From NCBI GenBank assembly GCA_022457155.1, contig JAJGOT010000358.1:238501-302500 (forward strand): a stretch of DNA of 64,000 nt. Reading direction: 5' to 3'. This DNA comes from Cladopsammia gracilis (taxonomy: Eukaryota; Cnidaria; Anthozoa; Scleractinia; Dendrophylliidae). The translations under genes and the position numbers were made by a program. The notes beneath the pieces are model-generated. The model ran no database searches, was not told where the DNA came from, and saw nothing but the letters and a program-made list of their open reading frames with translations. Positions 23,401 through 32,679 of the stretch are shown piece by piece. The first letter of the stretch is position 1. The number at the start of each line of letters is the position of its first letter.

Positions 23401-25130
23401 TTCCGAAAAAGACTGCAACAAGGACAATCGATACTTCTGGCCAGTACTCAGTCGCATTGCAGACAGAAGCTTATGAAAGTCTAGCTCCCACACAAGATGG
23501 CTTCCCAAGAGGTATGTCAATACACGCATCTCTTAATAAGAAGTCTGATTTTTGGTACTTTGCTATAATATAAGCTCCATACCTAAAGATGCGTACAAGG
23601 TTTACATAAATGGTGATCAAATAAAGAATAATTACACTAATATATCACTGGTTGTAACTCTTGGTTGTGTACTCTTGCGCTGTGTTTACACTAGGGGAAA
23701 CATGTTTAATCTGATCACGAATGAAACATGATTCACCGTGAAAAGTGTTCACATCAGGCGGCGCATTGCGCAAGTCATGATCGAAACATGTTTACTCTGA
23801 GCATGATTGAAACTACTTCACGAGGTAGTTGAGGCAGTTTAGATCTAACCCAGAGGAAACACGTTAGCGCAAATGTCCTCTTCTTGTCAAACCTTGCATT
23901 GCTTCACTTTGTTCCCGAAAAACTTAATAAGTGAGCTTTAACCACAAAACATGTAACAGCAAGTTCGAGCTCTTTTTTTTTTTTGGTTCATGTGTTATTA
24001 TAAAGATTTCATGCGAACTTATTACGTCTGCTTCATAAAACAGCATAAATTATAGAACCAGGCGTGAAACGTGTTTTGAAATTAACAATGAAATTGCAAA
24101 CATGTTTACGGGTTTAGAGTAAACATGTTTACTGTAAACATGTTTACTCTAAACTTGTTTCGCCCTAGTGTGAACACGGCATTGGTCGGTGAGACTTACC
24201 AAGAACATTCATGTTATATGTAAAGTTTCCGTCAACATATCTTTCTGGCTTAATACCCTAGATGGTATCAGGAAAACTCTGACAGCGTTATAACTGAAAC
24301 ATCCTTAGCGACACCAAACCATTCTTTTTAACAACAAAATGAACGACGACCAACCTCCTCACTTTGTTATGGGAGTCAACCTTTCCCCTCCCCCCCCCCC
24401 CCCCCCCGCCCCTCCCGGTAAATGATCTCCCCAGAGAGGTGGTTACATATGGATATCTGGATGTTTTAATTAATTATCCTATGTTGCAGGAATTTACGTG
24501 TCCCGTTACAAGGTTCCAGACAAAGGTAACATATCCATGGAACTGTGTAAGCGAGATATGGCCGCGGGATTTGACCCGCACGTTCCCGCGAAGGAGGAAA
24601 TAGAGAAACCAGAGTACGATTATGCTGAATCTCACGTGATGCGCGGTAATTTAGTTAAGTCTAGGGAGCTAAGAGAAGCGGTCCGTATGACACCAGCAGA
24701 GAATACTGTCCCTTATTATCATGTTCTTGAAGAGTTTGAAAGGGGCGCAAGTAAGGATCAAGAAGAGGTTTGTGTAATACCCGATGGAAACACTCCTTGT
24801 GTGCTTCAAGGATCACCTAACACTTTGGATCCACAAGACAACTTCCACAAATCATGTAATGAAGCGGGTGATATGGGTCCTTATGCCATTCTCGATGAGC
24901 CAATATCCGTGGACCCGAACGGTGACAGGGAAAAAGACCCTATTGACGGGACCTCTGCGAAAGGTGCCTATTACCATGTTCTTGAAGAAGCGGTTGGTTC
25001 TTCAGTTTCCCAAGGTGATGGTGGTTACAAAGAACTTCAATCGGATGGAACAGTATACTTAGGTTATCAACCACTTCACAAATATGCTTATGTAGATGCT
25101 GTGAAGATCCCGTTTAAAAAGATAGCTTAA
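11467..25130 (+). CDS. Receptor-like gene B: Cys-rich ectodomain, Thr stalk, one TM, YxxL tail
   Basis: Exons: 11467-11770, 13293-13525, 19198-19309, 19905-20056, 20594-20760, 23378-23511, 24490-25130; total 1743 nt, 580 aa, continuous frame. Exon 1 has a signal peptide and the family pattern C-x5-C-x16-C-x-C-x-C-x16-C. Exons 2-3 match gene A's in phase and approximate length. Exon 4 is a Ser/Thr stalk. Exon 5 has a Gly/Val-rich TM helix (VVVLVVVVVIGSLF) followed by CLKR. The last exon begins with a segment like gene A's (YxVP) and carries YYHVLEE twice, GPYAILDEP, GYKEL and YAYV. The gene is stretched to 13.7 kb by intronic transposons: a LINE, a tRNA-like MITE, a piggyBac-like element, a palindromic MITE and nested MITEs. 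The small exon seen in gene A at 8775-8814 was not found here; its residues may be merged into 23378-23511. That acceptor is the least certain junction. Confidence 0.75.
13797..13927. repeat. 34-bp tandem repeat in the LINE 3' end
   Basis: Four units beginning ACATCACTGCATTACAATAT at 13797, 13831, 13865 and 13900 (the last slightly diverged), next to the A-rich tail. Tandem 3'UTR repeats are common in LINE tails. Confidence 0.8.
13991..16341 (-). pseudogene. LINE ORF2 fragment: reverse transcriptase with one frameshift
   Basis: The RT palm motifs are clear: FLDFKKAFDSIEW (first catalytic Asp), GVRQGCPLSG, and YADDT with the catalytic Asp pair. Downstream lies the C-terminal zf-RVT-like region with C-P-L-C then H and C (SDLCPLCGWEKQTLKHML). 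The two halves are in different frames and overlap at 15096-15109; the break coincides with an eight-A run (minus strand) near 15122-15129, consistent with one indel. Endonuclease and ORF1 are missing. The rest of the frame is intact, so the insertion is fairly young but dead. The clade call (L1/Tx1-like) is from general motif style only. Confidence 0.85.
16342..16660. mobile_element. MITE with tRNA-like core, copy 1
   Basis: The core is palindromically bounded by TTATTGAGACTTATATAACG and its inverted copy, and is about 88% identical by eye to the copy at 22699-23006. Inside is a Pol III B-box-like AGTTCAATCC preceded by an A-box-like stretch. Outer arms (GATAACAACGGCCTGG at left, CCAGACCATTGTTATC at right) pair with each other but not with those of copy 2. 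It abuts the LINE 5' end. Confidence 0.7.
17922..18945. mobile_element. Non-autonomous piggyBac-like element, copy 1 (TTAA-flanked)
   Basis: TTAA at 17918-17921 and 18946-18949 flank inverted ends CCCTATTCAGACTGGGC and TGGTCTGAATAGGG. TTAA duplication with CCC-starting ends is the piggyBac hallmark. The 1,024-bp interior has no transposase; it carries an 18-G run, CCATCTTGGATC repeats and an (ATG)n/(GAT)n microsatellite near 18436-18459. Confidence 0.75.
19473..19724. mobile_element. Long near-perfect palindromic MITE with nested palindromes
   Basis: The two halves, about 120 bp each, are inverted copies (ends CCCCGGCTACACG and CGTGTAGCGGGG). Each half contains its own palindrome built on GCTACACGTTCTAACATTG and its inverse, so the DNA or RNA can fold into a four-lobed structure. 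It lies in the gene B intron between exons 3 and 4. Confidence 0.8.
20395..20535 (+). repeat. Interspersed repeat family, copy 2
   Basis: Shares AAATGGTACCATG, an ATTACTGCCGAA stretch, GAATGGTTACACCATAGGAT and a CTACATGTCTTCATAATTG block with the other copies. It lies in gene B intron 4, directly upstream of the TM exon. Confidence 0.6.
22392..23245. mobile_element. MITE with GGCCGTGTTCACA ends, interrupted by another MITE
   Basis: Left end GGCCGTGTTCACAATAGAGACGG and right end CCGTCTTCTAGTGTGAAATGGGCC are inverted; sub-terminal blocks repeat GACGGACAAGTCGTC and its complement. The element at 22699-23006 has inserted inside it, so the order of insertion is readable. The ends resemble those of 23679-24180. 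Confidence 0.7.
22699..23006. mobile_element. MITE with tRNA-like core, copy 2 (nested)
   Basis: Same core as 16342-16660, with GGTTCAATCC as B box. Its inverted outer arms are CGGGCGTAGATTGGGGGT at left and ACCCCCAATCTACGCCCG (approximately) at right, different from copy 1. Inserted inside the MITE at 22392-23245. Confidence 0.75.
23679..24180. mobile_element. MITE with GCTGTGTTTACACTAG ends
   Basis: Inverted ends GCTGTGTTTACACTAGGGG and CGCCCTAGTGTGAACACGGC, with many sub-terminal copies of AAACATGTTTA. Non-coding, 502 bp, in the last intron of gene B. The GTGTTCACACTAG end type links it to the element at 22392-23245. Confidence 0.7.
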
Positions 25131-26109
25131 ATGACACTTTTGTTTCACACTGGCAAGCCATTTCAGTGCATAATTAACTACTATCAACAATGATAATTTA
25201 TCACGATAATTATATATATATATTTAATCTAATATAATATATTATTTTTTATTTAGGAAGGCCAACTATTGATTGGCTTACGCATTTTTATTTGCTGTTT
25301 TTTTTTTTCATATTGTAAAGGGCAAATGAACATTCCCATGGTAATCGTACTATATAAGTGTGGTTTATTATTAGACATCTAAATTTAACAACTAGTTACA
25401 ACAGAAAGAGAAGAAACTTTTTGAAATTTGTAAAACTCTATGAACTCTTTCTTTTAACTTAACTTAAAACTTTTTGTTTTGTTTCGGAAAAGCCTTTCGT
25501 TGATTAGCTTGCATATTTCATTTTTTTTTTGTTGTAAAAGGCAATTGAACATTCTTATGGTAATTGTACAATATAAGTGTGATTTATAATTAAACATCTA
25601 AATTTAACAGCTGATATCCGTTTTTAACAGACCCAGTTATAAAAAGAAATAACAGGAAGATTAAGTTAAGGGCTATTGATTTAAAAATCAATACTGAAAC
25701 AACTTAAATTTCTGGCGTGATTGTGACCAATATCGAATCAGTTTTGTACATTATTTTGCTCACTAGTTTATACATATTTTTTGGCAACGCTCCTGATTGT
25801 ATCCAATGGATATTTAGACAGCAATCTTATCATCGGTTTAACCATCAGTGCCCGTAGCTGTTTATTTTAAAACGTTTAAAAAACATTTTATATTTTTCGA
25901 AAAAATAAAATAAAAAAAAGATTAAAAGATTATGAACGTAAAAGTTTGGATTCAGCTATGACGGAAATAAAGGAATGAAATTGGTTGAACCGTTTCCAAA
26001 AAAAGTAATAATAATGTCACTGTTTATTACAGGCAGGTGATATTTTTTTTAACCGAAATCTGAAAAAAATGGAATTTTAATGGTAATTTCTCTTCACCGC
26101 CAGGCTTAA

Positions 26110-26696
26110 CCCTATTCGGCCTGGGCTTTTTTTGAGTTTCTGAGCCTGGGGGGGGCACATTGTGCCCCCCCTTCGTAACTTCAAGAATATTAAGGCTATG
26201 ACAATGAAACCTAGAGGGTACATAGTACGTCCAAAACTGTCTCCTTTGCGGTCCGCATAATGGAACGATGACGTCATATGACGTAGTTATTAGGTAATTA
26301 GTTATGCGGCCGCCATCTTGGATCCGCCATCTTGGATTTCTGAATTTTTTCAAAACCTCTTAAAAACTGTCCAAATTCACCCAAAATTAATCAAAACCAA
26401 TAAATAAACGCTAATTGACGTAAAAATATAAAAGTTACACCAATAAATATTGTTTTTCTTCATTCAAAGGTATAAATATGCAATTTTCAAAAAACATGGC
26501 TGTCAAAATCTTGTTGCCATGGAAACATCAAGTCACGTGATCAAAAAATTGTCATATGAAATTGTTGCCAGATAAATTTTAGAAAAAGTCACGAAGTTTG
26601 ATGGCGTTTGCATACATATTAAGGAAGTTATGAATGTTGAAAGTTAGCGCGGGCACTTTGTGCCCCCCCCCCCCGCCCCCCCCAGGCCGAATAGGG
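26110..26696. mobile_element. Non-autonomous piggyBac-like element, copy 2 (TTAA-flanked)
   Basis: TTAA at 26106-26109 and 26697-26700; inverted ends CCCTATTCGGCCTGGGC and CCAGGCCGAATAGGG. G-rich and C-rich blocks lie just inside each end, and a GCCATCTTGGATC repeat lies in the middle. Same family style as 17922-18945 but only 587 bp. Confidence 0.75.
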
Positions 26697-27066
26697 TTAA
26701 AGCTAAGTCAGCTATTTATTTTTTTTTTTTCCTTTTTGTTTTTTTTTTTAATATGAAGCTAAAAATGGCAAACTCGTGCTCCAAAAAGTTGGCAATCCGA
26801 TGTTTTCCACATACGTCAACCACGTTTTCAGGGTTCTTTCTTCTCAAACAGAGGGAGAGAGAGGGCGAGGTAGCACATACTGAATGCTAAAATGAAAATG
26901 AGAAATTTCGGCGATGTTCGATGATTCCTTCTTCAGGGTACAAAATTAATAATTGAATAGTTTTGAACCCGGAAGAAGGCAGCATTGCCGAAACGTCGGC
27001 CGTATAACAATTATATGAACAGCGTCGAAATCTATCATTTTTCATTTAAGCAGTTAATATCTAAGC

Positions 27067-27315
27067 CCATGTTCTATTGGAATCAACCATTTTCCGTTGG
27101 TTGGGTTGGTTGGATTTTTTTCGTGTTCTATTGGGGAAAAAAAAAAACGTTTTCCGTTGGTTTGGTTGATCAACCATTTCAACCAGCTCTGAACCTGGTT
27201 GAAATGGTTGAAATGGTTGAAACCGAAAATGGTTGAAAAGTGTTCTTTTGGGACACCTCAATCAAATCAACCAAAACCGGTTTAGGTTGAAACGGTTGAT
27301 CCCAATTTAACACGA
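27067..27315. mobile_element. Probable MITE rich in GGTTGAAA / TTTCAACC
   Basis: Imperfect inverted ends (GTTCTATTGGAATCAACC against GGTTGATCCCAATTTAAC) and many alternating copies of GGTTG and CAACC, which would fold back. Boundaries are approximate. Confidence 0.45.
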
Positions 27316-28394
27316 CCTAAGCTGCACAGGGAAATTCAATCTTTATCACGCACACGTTCACTCTCTAACGTTCACGTCAAATGTAAGATCAACAACATGC
27401 TTGCCAACTGTTGATGACACGTTAAAGTTCACACACGCCAACTTGAGTTTGCCATTATGTGTTTACCAAATTGTTTACATCAAGTAATAACAGCTTCATG
27501 CTACTTAATTATTAACTTGATAATTACAATAAATATTGTATTCACTATTTCGTTCGCGACAATAATATGGGGGCATTAACTATGTTATATACCATCTGTC
27601 TGTACCGCAGCCTTACTTCAGACTTAAACGAGCAGAGCCACAAAAATGCAAAGTCACCGATGAGTGTATAACCCAATTTCTTTGTCAGAACCGACAGATT
27701 CACACCGACATAGTGCCGACTGAATAAACTGTCATTTGAATTTACTAGAACGTTTTAGGTGTTTCAAAGCTATTCAACGATTAAATTCTACTCAAAATAG
27801 CAAAAACAATTTTTTCAATTACGGACGAATGCGACATTAAAAAGAATGAAATGTGGAGATGTCATTCAGGCAAATTGTCAAAGTTCTCATCAGTAGTAAG
27901 CGAGTGTAGAGGAGTGGGCATCAGAAAATGAGAGAAAATGGGGCAGGAACCGGAAAAACGTAGCACTTGTGAGATGGCAGGTCGCGATAAATAATAGGGA
28001 CACATTTGGTAGTATAACCGCCTAGGAAGAGGTGCGAAAAATGTGGGAAGAGGGAAGTTTAGGACGTTTTGGTCCCACACCCCTTCAACGTGCTTCTCCT
28101 GCTCTTGTCGTCTTCGTGTCATATTAGAGAACAGACAACAGAATATACATATCGATCTCCGGGATTAAATTTTTGATACGTGTACACAAAAGTTATTTGC
28201 TGTCCTGTTTTGTTTTCATTTTCTCGTTTTGTAAAATACAAGCTGCTTAAGAAAACATTACATCTGATATGTACGCCATGGGCAATATACGACAATGACA
28301 AACAGGATGTCATGAACAAGTGTTCATGACTAGCAATATAATACCCCCGCAGGCAATGTAAAGTCTTTAATTTTTTGGGTTTAATACAATTTTC

Positions 28395-28532
<138 letters not shown>

Positions 28533-28591
28533 GATCTTTTTTTTTTACGTAATCTTAGTTTCCAGAATCAATTAAGTTTGAGATAATACTT

Positions 28592-28789
28592 TAATAGGCC
28601 ATTTGCACGATGGCGTCATTTGACTACAACTACCAGAATTAATTTCGTTTTTCCTTTCTTATTTAAATTTTGTAATCCCAGTGAGGTTTAAATAACAATG
28701 GCCCTGGGAATTTGCACTACAAAACAAAATACTGAAGGATTGTGGTAGTTGTAGTCATATGACGTCATCGTGCAAATTGCCTATTGGTG
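28592..28789. mobile_element. Foldback MITE (AATAGGCCATTTGCACGATG ends)
   Basis: Left end AATAGGCCATTTGCACGATG continuing into GACTACAACTACCA, and the right end is its inverted copy with few mismatches (TGGTAGTTGTAGTC then CATCGTGCAAATTGCC). About 50-bp arms around a 100-bp centre. Confidence 0.75.
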
Positions 28790-30497
28790 GGAAATGTACA
28801 AGGGAAAATAATCAAAGGTGACATGAAAACACAATTGCAATCTGCATGCCTCCCTGTTCAGCCCTTTTTTGCGGAATAAGCAACTTTCGTCATGTTTGTG
28901 CTACGTTAAATAAAAATAAAAAGTTATATTACGAATTAGACTATTCATTCTCATACGAAGGTATATTTCGTTTCATGTAAACAATGGTGGACCTTAGTCG
29001 AAGATGACAATATCACTTCTAGTGACGTCTAGGGATTAAAATGCTATTTTGTCACGTTCAAGGAACAGAGCAATACATATTGATGGATATATTGTCATTC
29101 CAAATTTTAACTTTGAAATTTAAATTTTATAAGTTGTATTAAAGAGCACAGATTTCTTTTCTTTTCTTTTCCATATTCCCTCTAATTATGCAAACGTGGA
29201 TAATTTAGCTGATGGGACAAAAATATATATTAATAACTAATTATCAGAATCTTAAGCAATATACGTACGCCAACAATGACATCTTTCTGAAAAAGTTACA
29301 CGATTAACATTTTCGACAGGCAAATAACAATAAATTTAAAGGAACATTCACTTCGAAGAAAACCTAAGCACCATAAACAGTTAAATGCCCATCTCGGTGA
29401 ATTAAGACCATATTGTAAGATACACTTATCTTCGAACGTTTGGATGATTTTTTTTTCCAATTACATATACTTAACTTAATAGTCACGAAGTGCTTCGTGC
29501 TCGCTCTACCTAGAAGTTACTACAATTTGTAAATTGCTATTTTTGACACGCTATTTGAGAGAGCGGGGTGCTAATATACAGTATAAACGTGCGCGATATA
29601 ATTTTAAGCAACATAGCCTTTTTACTAAAAGGGAATTTGGAAATTACGAAAGCGTTTTGTTGGCTTCTCGATGTGTGGTGAAATCTACGAATTAATTGCC
29701 CGTTAACAATAAGGACTGTCCAGAGGTCCAAGTTGTTTAACTAGACAATTGAAACCTAGCAAAAGCCACTGAATTTTTAATCAAATTTCTATACAAGAAA
29801 TGAAAAGTTAATTTTAATTCTTGGAAAGCATAGAGACTTACCTACCAAGCAGGAAGACGCACGCGTGCGCAGCATTTCCTAGCGGTTGCCAGTCGTGTTA
29901 TTCAGAAGTGTAGAAGGTCCGGGCACACGGTGTAATGCAACAACGACGGCGACGGCAGCGAGAACAGCACGAAACAATAAGTGTAATGAGCAAAAACAAT
30001 ACTTCTGCACGTGCGTTTTACACTTTTGTACATTTATTTTCCGTCCCCTGCTAAACAACGACGTCAAATGATCAAATTATAGGTTTTGTGGAGAATGGAA
30101 TACACGACGGTTAATTTTGCTTTATCCATTTGAACTGGAAAGTCATGACAATCCAGTCACATTATTTAGACAAACTAAACAAATTGGAACAACTGCAAAT
30201 GAGCCTTTTTTCAAGTGACGTTTCCCTTGGCGTTGCCGTCGTCGTTGCTTAGGTCATTCCCTAATTTGTAGCGCGCAACGTCGCAAAAGTAGAACTCGAT
30301 TCTACTTCTACAACTGTTGCGTGAGTTGTAATTATAGTTATCCTTCTTAAGGTTGTTTTGTCAGTAAAAATTGTTATGTTTTGAATTAGTGCAGTAATGA
30401 TTGTCAGACACTTCCCTTTTTCCACACTGTTTCAAAAAAGCCTTACGTGTGAATTTTTTGTTATTTTTTAAGAGTTATTAAAACAACATTAAATGAG

Positions 30498-30503
30498 CTT
30501 CCT
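30498..30503. repeat. Target site duplication, left copy (CTTCCT)
   Basis: CTTCCT immediately precedes the AGTAGGGTG terminus and recurs at 48082-48087 right after the other terminus. Six-bp duplications are characteristic of Polintons. Confidence 0.9.
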
Positions 30504-30857
30504 AGTAGGGTGTATTTGCCGGTTCTGGCGCATTTCATTCAATTACCGTTAAATTATCGACCATTCACGTTAATTTAACGAGAAAATGACTTGTGCACAC
30601 GTTCACAACTCTAGCGCATTTCATTGAATTTTCGTTAAATTATCGATCATCCACATTAATTTAACGATAAAAGATATTTCGCAACTCGCGAGTCACGAGT
30701 CACGAAGACTATCCTGAAGAGATACCACTCAAGCAACACTGACGAGTTCCATGGAAGAAAAAAAATCGCCACTACCTAAAGAGACTACCTCAAAGAGATA
30801 CCACTCAAGCAATGTTAGTGAGGAATTTTTATATGTAAAAAATGGAATTAAAGAAAT
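30504..30857 (+). repeat. Polinton left terminal inverted repeat, about 354 bp
   Basis: Starts AGTAGGGTGTATTTGCCGG and matches the reverse complement of 47720-48081 almost throughout, with one indel of about 8 bp. It contains two 86-bp-spaced copies of a block holding the palindrome CGTTAAATTA...TAATTTAACG (30547-30580 and 30633-30666) and two copies of GAGATACCACTCAAGCAA. Its inner end carries the TGGAATTAAAGAAAT promoter-like motif. Confidence 0.92.
30843..30857 (+). promoter_or_regulatory. Early-promoter-like motif TGGAATTAAAGAAAT
   Basis: Ends 22 nt before the ATG at 30880. Identical motifs lie before the ORFs at 31150, 36592 and PolB (minus), and a variant lies before 31775. Followed by an AT-rich TATATAATAAAA stretch. 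Confidence 0.6.
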
Positions 30858-30879
30858 AAAAAGTATATAATAAAAAGCA

Positions 30880-31074
30880 ATGGGAAGAGGAAGGACTGGT
30901 ACTGTCACTCAAAGCAAATCGAAGATTGATTATGCCAAACGTATCACACGATTTATTACATATAATGATGGAAAAAAGAAAAATAATGAGATGATGGAAA
31001 TTGATATAGAACAGGTGAAACGTTTGAATCCAAAGGATTTGGTCAAGTTTCTTGTACTGAAAGATGCTAAATGA
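30880..31074 (+). CDS. Polinton small hypothetical protein, 64 aa
   Basis: A short basic ORF with a good ATG context (AAAAAGCAATGG, the same context as the next gene). It begins with Gly/Arg-rich residues and ends in a helical-looking segment (KRLNPKDLVKFLVL). It sits directly inside the left terminal repeat, behind the TGGAATTAAAGAAAT motif, and is followed by a perfect hairpin at 31085-31111. The promoter-ORF-hairpin arrangement, shared with its neighbours, is the main reason to call it a gene. I do not recognise the family. Confidence 0.6.
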   Translation: MGRGRTGTVTQSKSKIDYAKRITRFITYNDGKKKNNEMMEIDIEQVKRLNPKDLVKFLVLKDAK

Positions 31075-31084
31075 ACATATATAA

Positions 31085-31111
31085 TTTCATCTCTAAAAAC
31101 TAGAGATGAAA
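31085..31111. terminator. Hairpin after the 64-aa ORF
   Basis: 11-bp perfect arms TTTCATCTCTA / TAGAGATGAAA with a 5-nt loop. It lies 10 nt after the stop codon. Confidence 0.55.
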
Positions 31112-31112
31112 A

Positions 31113-31127
31113 TGGAATTAAAGAAAT
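31113..31127 (+). promoter_or_regulatory. Early-promoter-like motif TGGAATTAAAGAAAT
   Basis: Second perfect copy, ending 22 nt before the ATG at 31150. Confidence 0.6.
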
Positions 31128-31149
31128 AAAATATACTTAATAAAAAGCA

Positions 31150-31695
31150 ATGGAAAAGCGCTCGAAAAGCACACTCAAAGAATTGCAATTTTTAGCAAAA
31201 GAGATGAAAATCAAGGGATACTATCTAATGCGGAAAGCAGAATTAATTGATGCGTTAGATGCTGTTGAAAGACAAGAGCCTGTGAAATCACCAAAGCGTA
31301 AAGTTTTACATTGTCTTCACGGAAGAAATAAATACAATTGTAAAGAGTGTTCAGGAGCAAGGATTTGTGAACACGGTAGACAAGAGTATACTTGTAAAGA
31401 ATGTGGAGGAAATGGTATCTGCATTCATTGGAACATCAAGTACTATTGTAGAGAATGTGGAGGAAACGGTATCTGTTTACACGGTAATAATAAATATTAC
31501 TGCAAAGAATGTGGAGGAAAGGGAATCTGTAAACATGGGAAAAACAAACGATATTGTGTTGAATGTGGTGGAAAGGCTGTCTGTAATCATGGTAAAATCA
31601 AAACCAAATGTAAGGAATGTATAGAAGAGATACGAAAGCGGTTAGAGAAATTTGATGATATTGAAGAAATTGAAATAAGCGGAAGCGAAGATTAA
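31150..31695 (+). CDS. Polinton SAP-like plus Cys/His zinc-repeat protein, 181 aa
   Basis: Residues 8-40 form a SAP/Rho-N-like helix-turn-helix (TLKELQFLAKEMKIKGYY then RKAELIDAL), a DNA- or nucleic-acid-binding fold. Residues 54-160 hold about six tandem units of roughly 19-20 residues with the pattern C-x-H-x(6-8)-C-x2-C (for example ICLHGNNKYYCKECGG), each able to bind one zinc. One unit has W in place of G after the His. The C-terminus is acidic. The protein probably binds nucleic acid in the element's early phase; similar Cys/His repeats occur in large DNA viruses. It has its own promoter-like motif and a downstream hairpin. Function inferred. Confidence 0.8.
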   Translation: MEKRSKSTLKELQFLAKEMKIKGYYLMRKAELIDALDAVERQEPVKSPKRKVLHCLHGRNKYNCKECSGARICEHGRQEYTCKECGGNGICIHWNIKYYCRECGGNGICLHGNNKYYCKECGGKGICKHGKNKRYCVECGGKAVCNHGKIKTKCKECIEEIRKRLEKFDDIEEIEISGSED

Positions 31696-31709
31696 AACTG
31701 TTATTATAA

Positions 31710-31736
31710 TTTCAACTCGTGAAACGCGAGTTGAAA
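31710..31736. terminator. Hairpin after the zinc-repeat gene
   Basis: 10-bp perfect arms TTTCAACTCG / CGAGTTGAAA with a 7-nt loop, 14 nt after the stop codon. Confidence 0.55.
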
Positions 31737-31740
31737 AAAT

Positions 31741-31754
31741 TGTCTTAAAGAAAT
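31741..31754 (+). promoter_or_regulatory. Variant early-promoter-like motif TGTCTTAAAGAAAT
   Basis: Differs from TGGAATTAAAGAAAT mainly in the 5' half; ends 20 nt before the ATG at 31775. Confidence 0.5.
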
Positions 31755-31774
31755 AAATATACTATATAACAAAC

Positions 31775-32488
31775 ATGCAACTGACAAGTCTTTCAAATCT
31801 CTGCAAAGAAAATATTACTTTCCACGAAGCTGTAACATACACGGTGAAAAACACCGATTCAGAATATCAAAGGATTAAGATTGAAACCAATTATCCTAAT
31901 AACAAGAAAGGACCGCTAGTTATCGAATCACCATTTCTCTTCAGTTTTGGAGTGAATGAAAGAAAGGATAAAGTAACTAACGAGGTAGTCGGTTACTCTA
32001 TTCCGGTTTGTTTATGGAGTAAAGAGAAAGAGCCGACAGCAGAAGAAAATGAGTTTTTTAAGTGTTTAACATTTCTCGAGGATATTTGTTTTGAACAATT
32101 AGAAGACACGTATGGTCCGGAAACAGCGAATAAATTAAGTCAGCTTTTATATTTCAAACAACTCGAGTATACTGATAAGAAAGGTAAGAAGAAGGTAAAG
32201 AGAGATGAAACAAAATCACCGGTGTTATATGCTAAACTGATATATTCGGAAAAGTCAGATAAGATTTTATCACTATTCACAGCGAAAGGAAACGAGAAAC
32301 CTGATCCGCTCGACTATCTTAACCAATATTGTAAAGTCAAATTAGCTTTGTTAATCGAAAGCATTTACATCAGTGACAGCGTCGTTTCGATACAGATGAA
32401 AGTTCACGAAGCATATGTTAAACCGCTAAAACAGAGACAAGCGTTGTTAGCTATAGAAGAAAGTGAAAGCGAAGATGAAGAAGATTAA
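31775..32488 (+). CDS. Polinton putative ssDNA-binding protein, 237 aa
   Basis: A beta-rich protein of 237 residues with a strongly acidic C-terminal tail (EESESEDEED), the arrangement seen in replicative single-stranded DNA-binding proteins of phages and large DNA viruses. No catalytic motif is visible. It follows the zinc-repeat gene and has the early motif, which suits a replication function alongside PolB, since protein-primed replication exposes long single strands. Family membership is not proven; a structure prediction showing an OB fold would settle it. Start chosen at the first ATG after the promoter-like motif. A hairpin follows 16 nt after the stop. Confidence 0.55.
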   Translation: MQLTSLSNLCKENITFHEAVTYTVKNTDSEYQRIKIETNYPNNKKGPLVIESPFLFSFGVNERKDKVTNEVVGYSIPVCLWSKEKEPTAEENEFFKCLTFLEDICFEQLEDTYGPETANKLSQLLYFKQLEYTDKKGKKKVKRDETKSPVLYAKLIYSEKSDKILSLFTAKGNEKPDPLDYLNQYCKVKLALLIESIYISDSVVSIQMKVHEAYVKPLKQRQALLAIEESESEDEED

Positions 32489-32503
32489 ACTTAAATAAAT
32501 CAA

Positions 32504-32530
32504 TTTCAAGTCGCGTTTCACGACTTGAAA
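32504..32530. terminator. Hairpin after the putative SSB gene
   Basis: 10-bp perfect arms TTTCAAGTCG / CGACTTGAAA with a 7-nt loop. Confidence 0.55.
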
Positions 32531-32582
32531 TACGTGTTCATTGAGCTGAAACGTTGTCACGTTCAGCGAAAAAAATATCCGG

Positions 32583-32590
32583 TGACGTCA
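32583..32590. promoter_or_regulatory. CRE-like site TGACGTCA
   Basis: Perfect palindromic CREB/ATF site about 90 bp upstream of the ATG at 32680, in a stretch less AT-rich than other Polinton spacers. Chance occurrence is possible. Confidence 0.3.
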
Positions 32591-32679
32591 TCAAATAACC
32601 AGTTGAAAGCGGTTTCAACCGGTTGAAAATAAGCATGAGGCAATAGCAACAAAGGTTTAACACACCATTTGAAGCAAAG

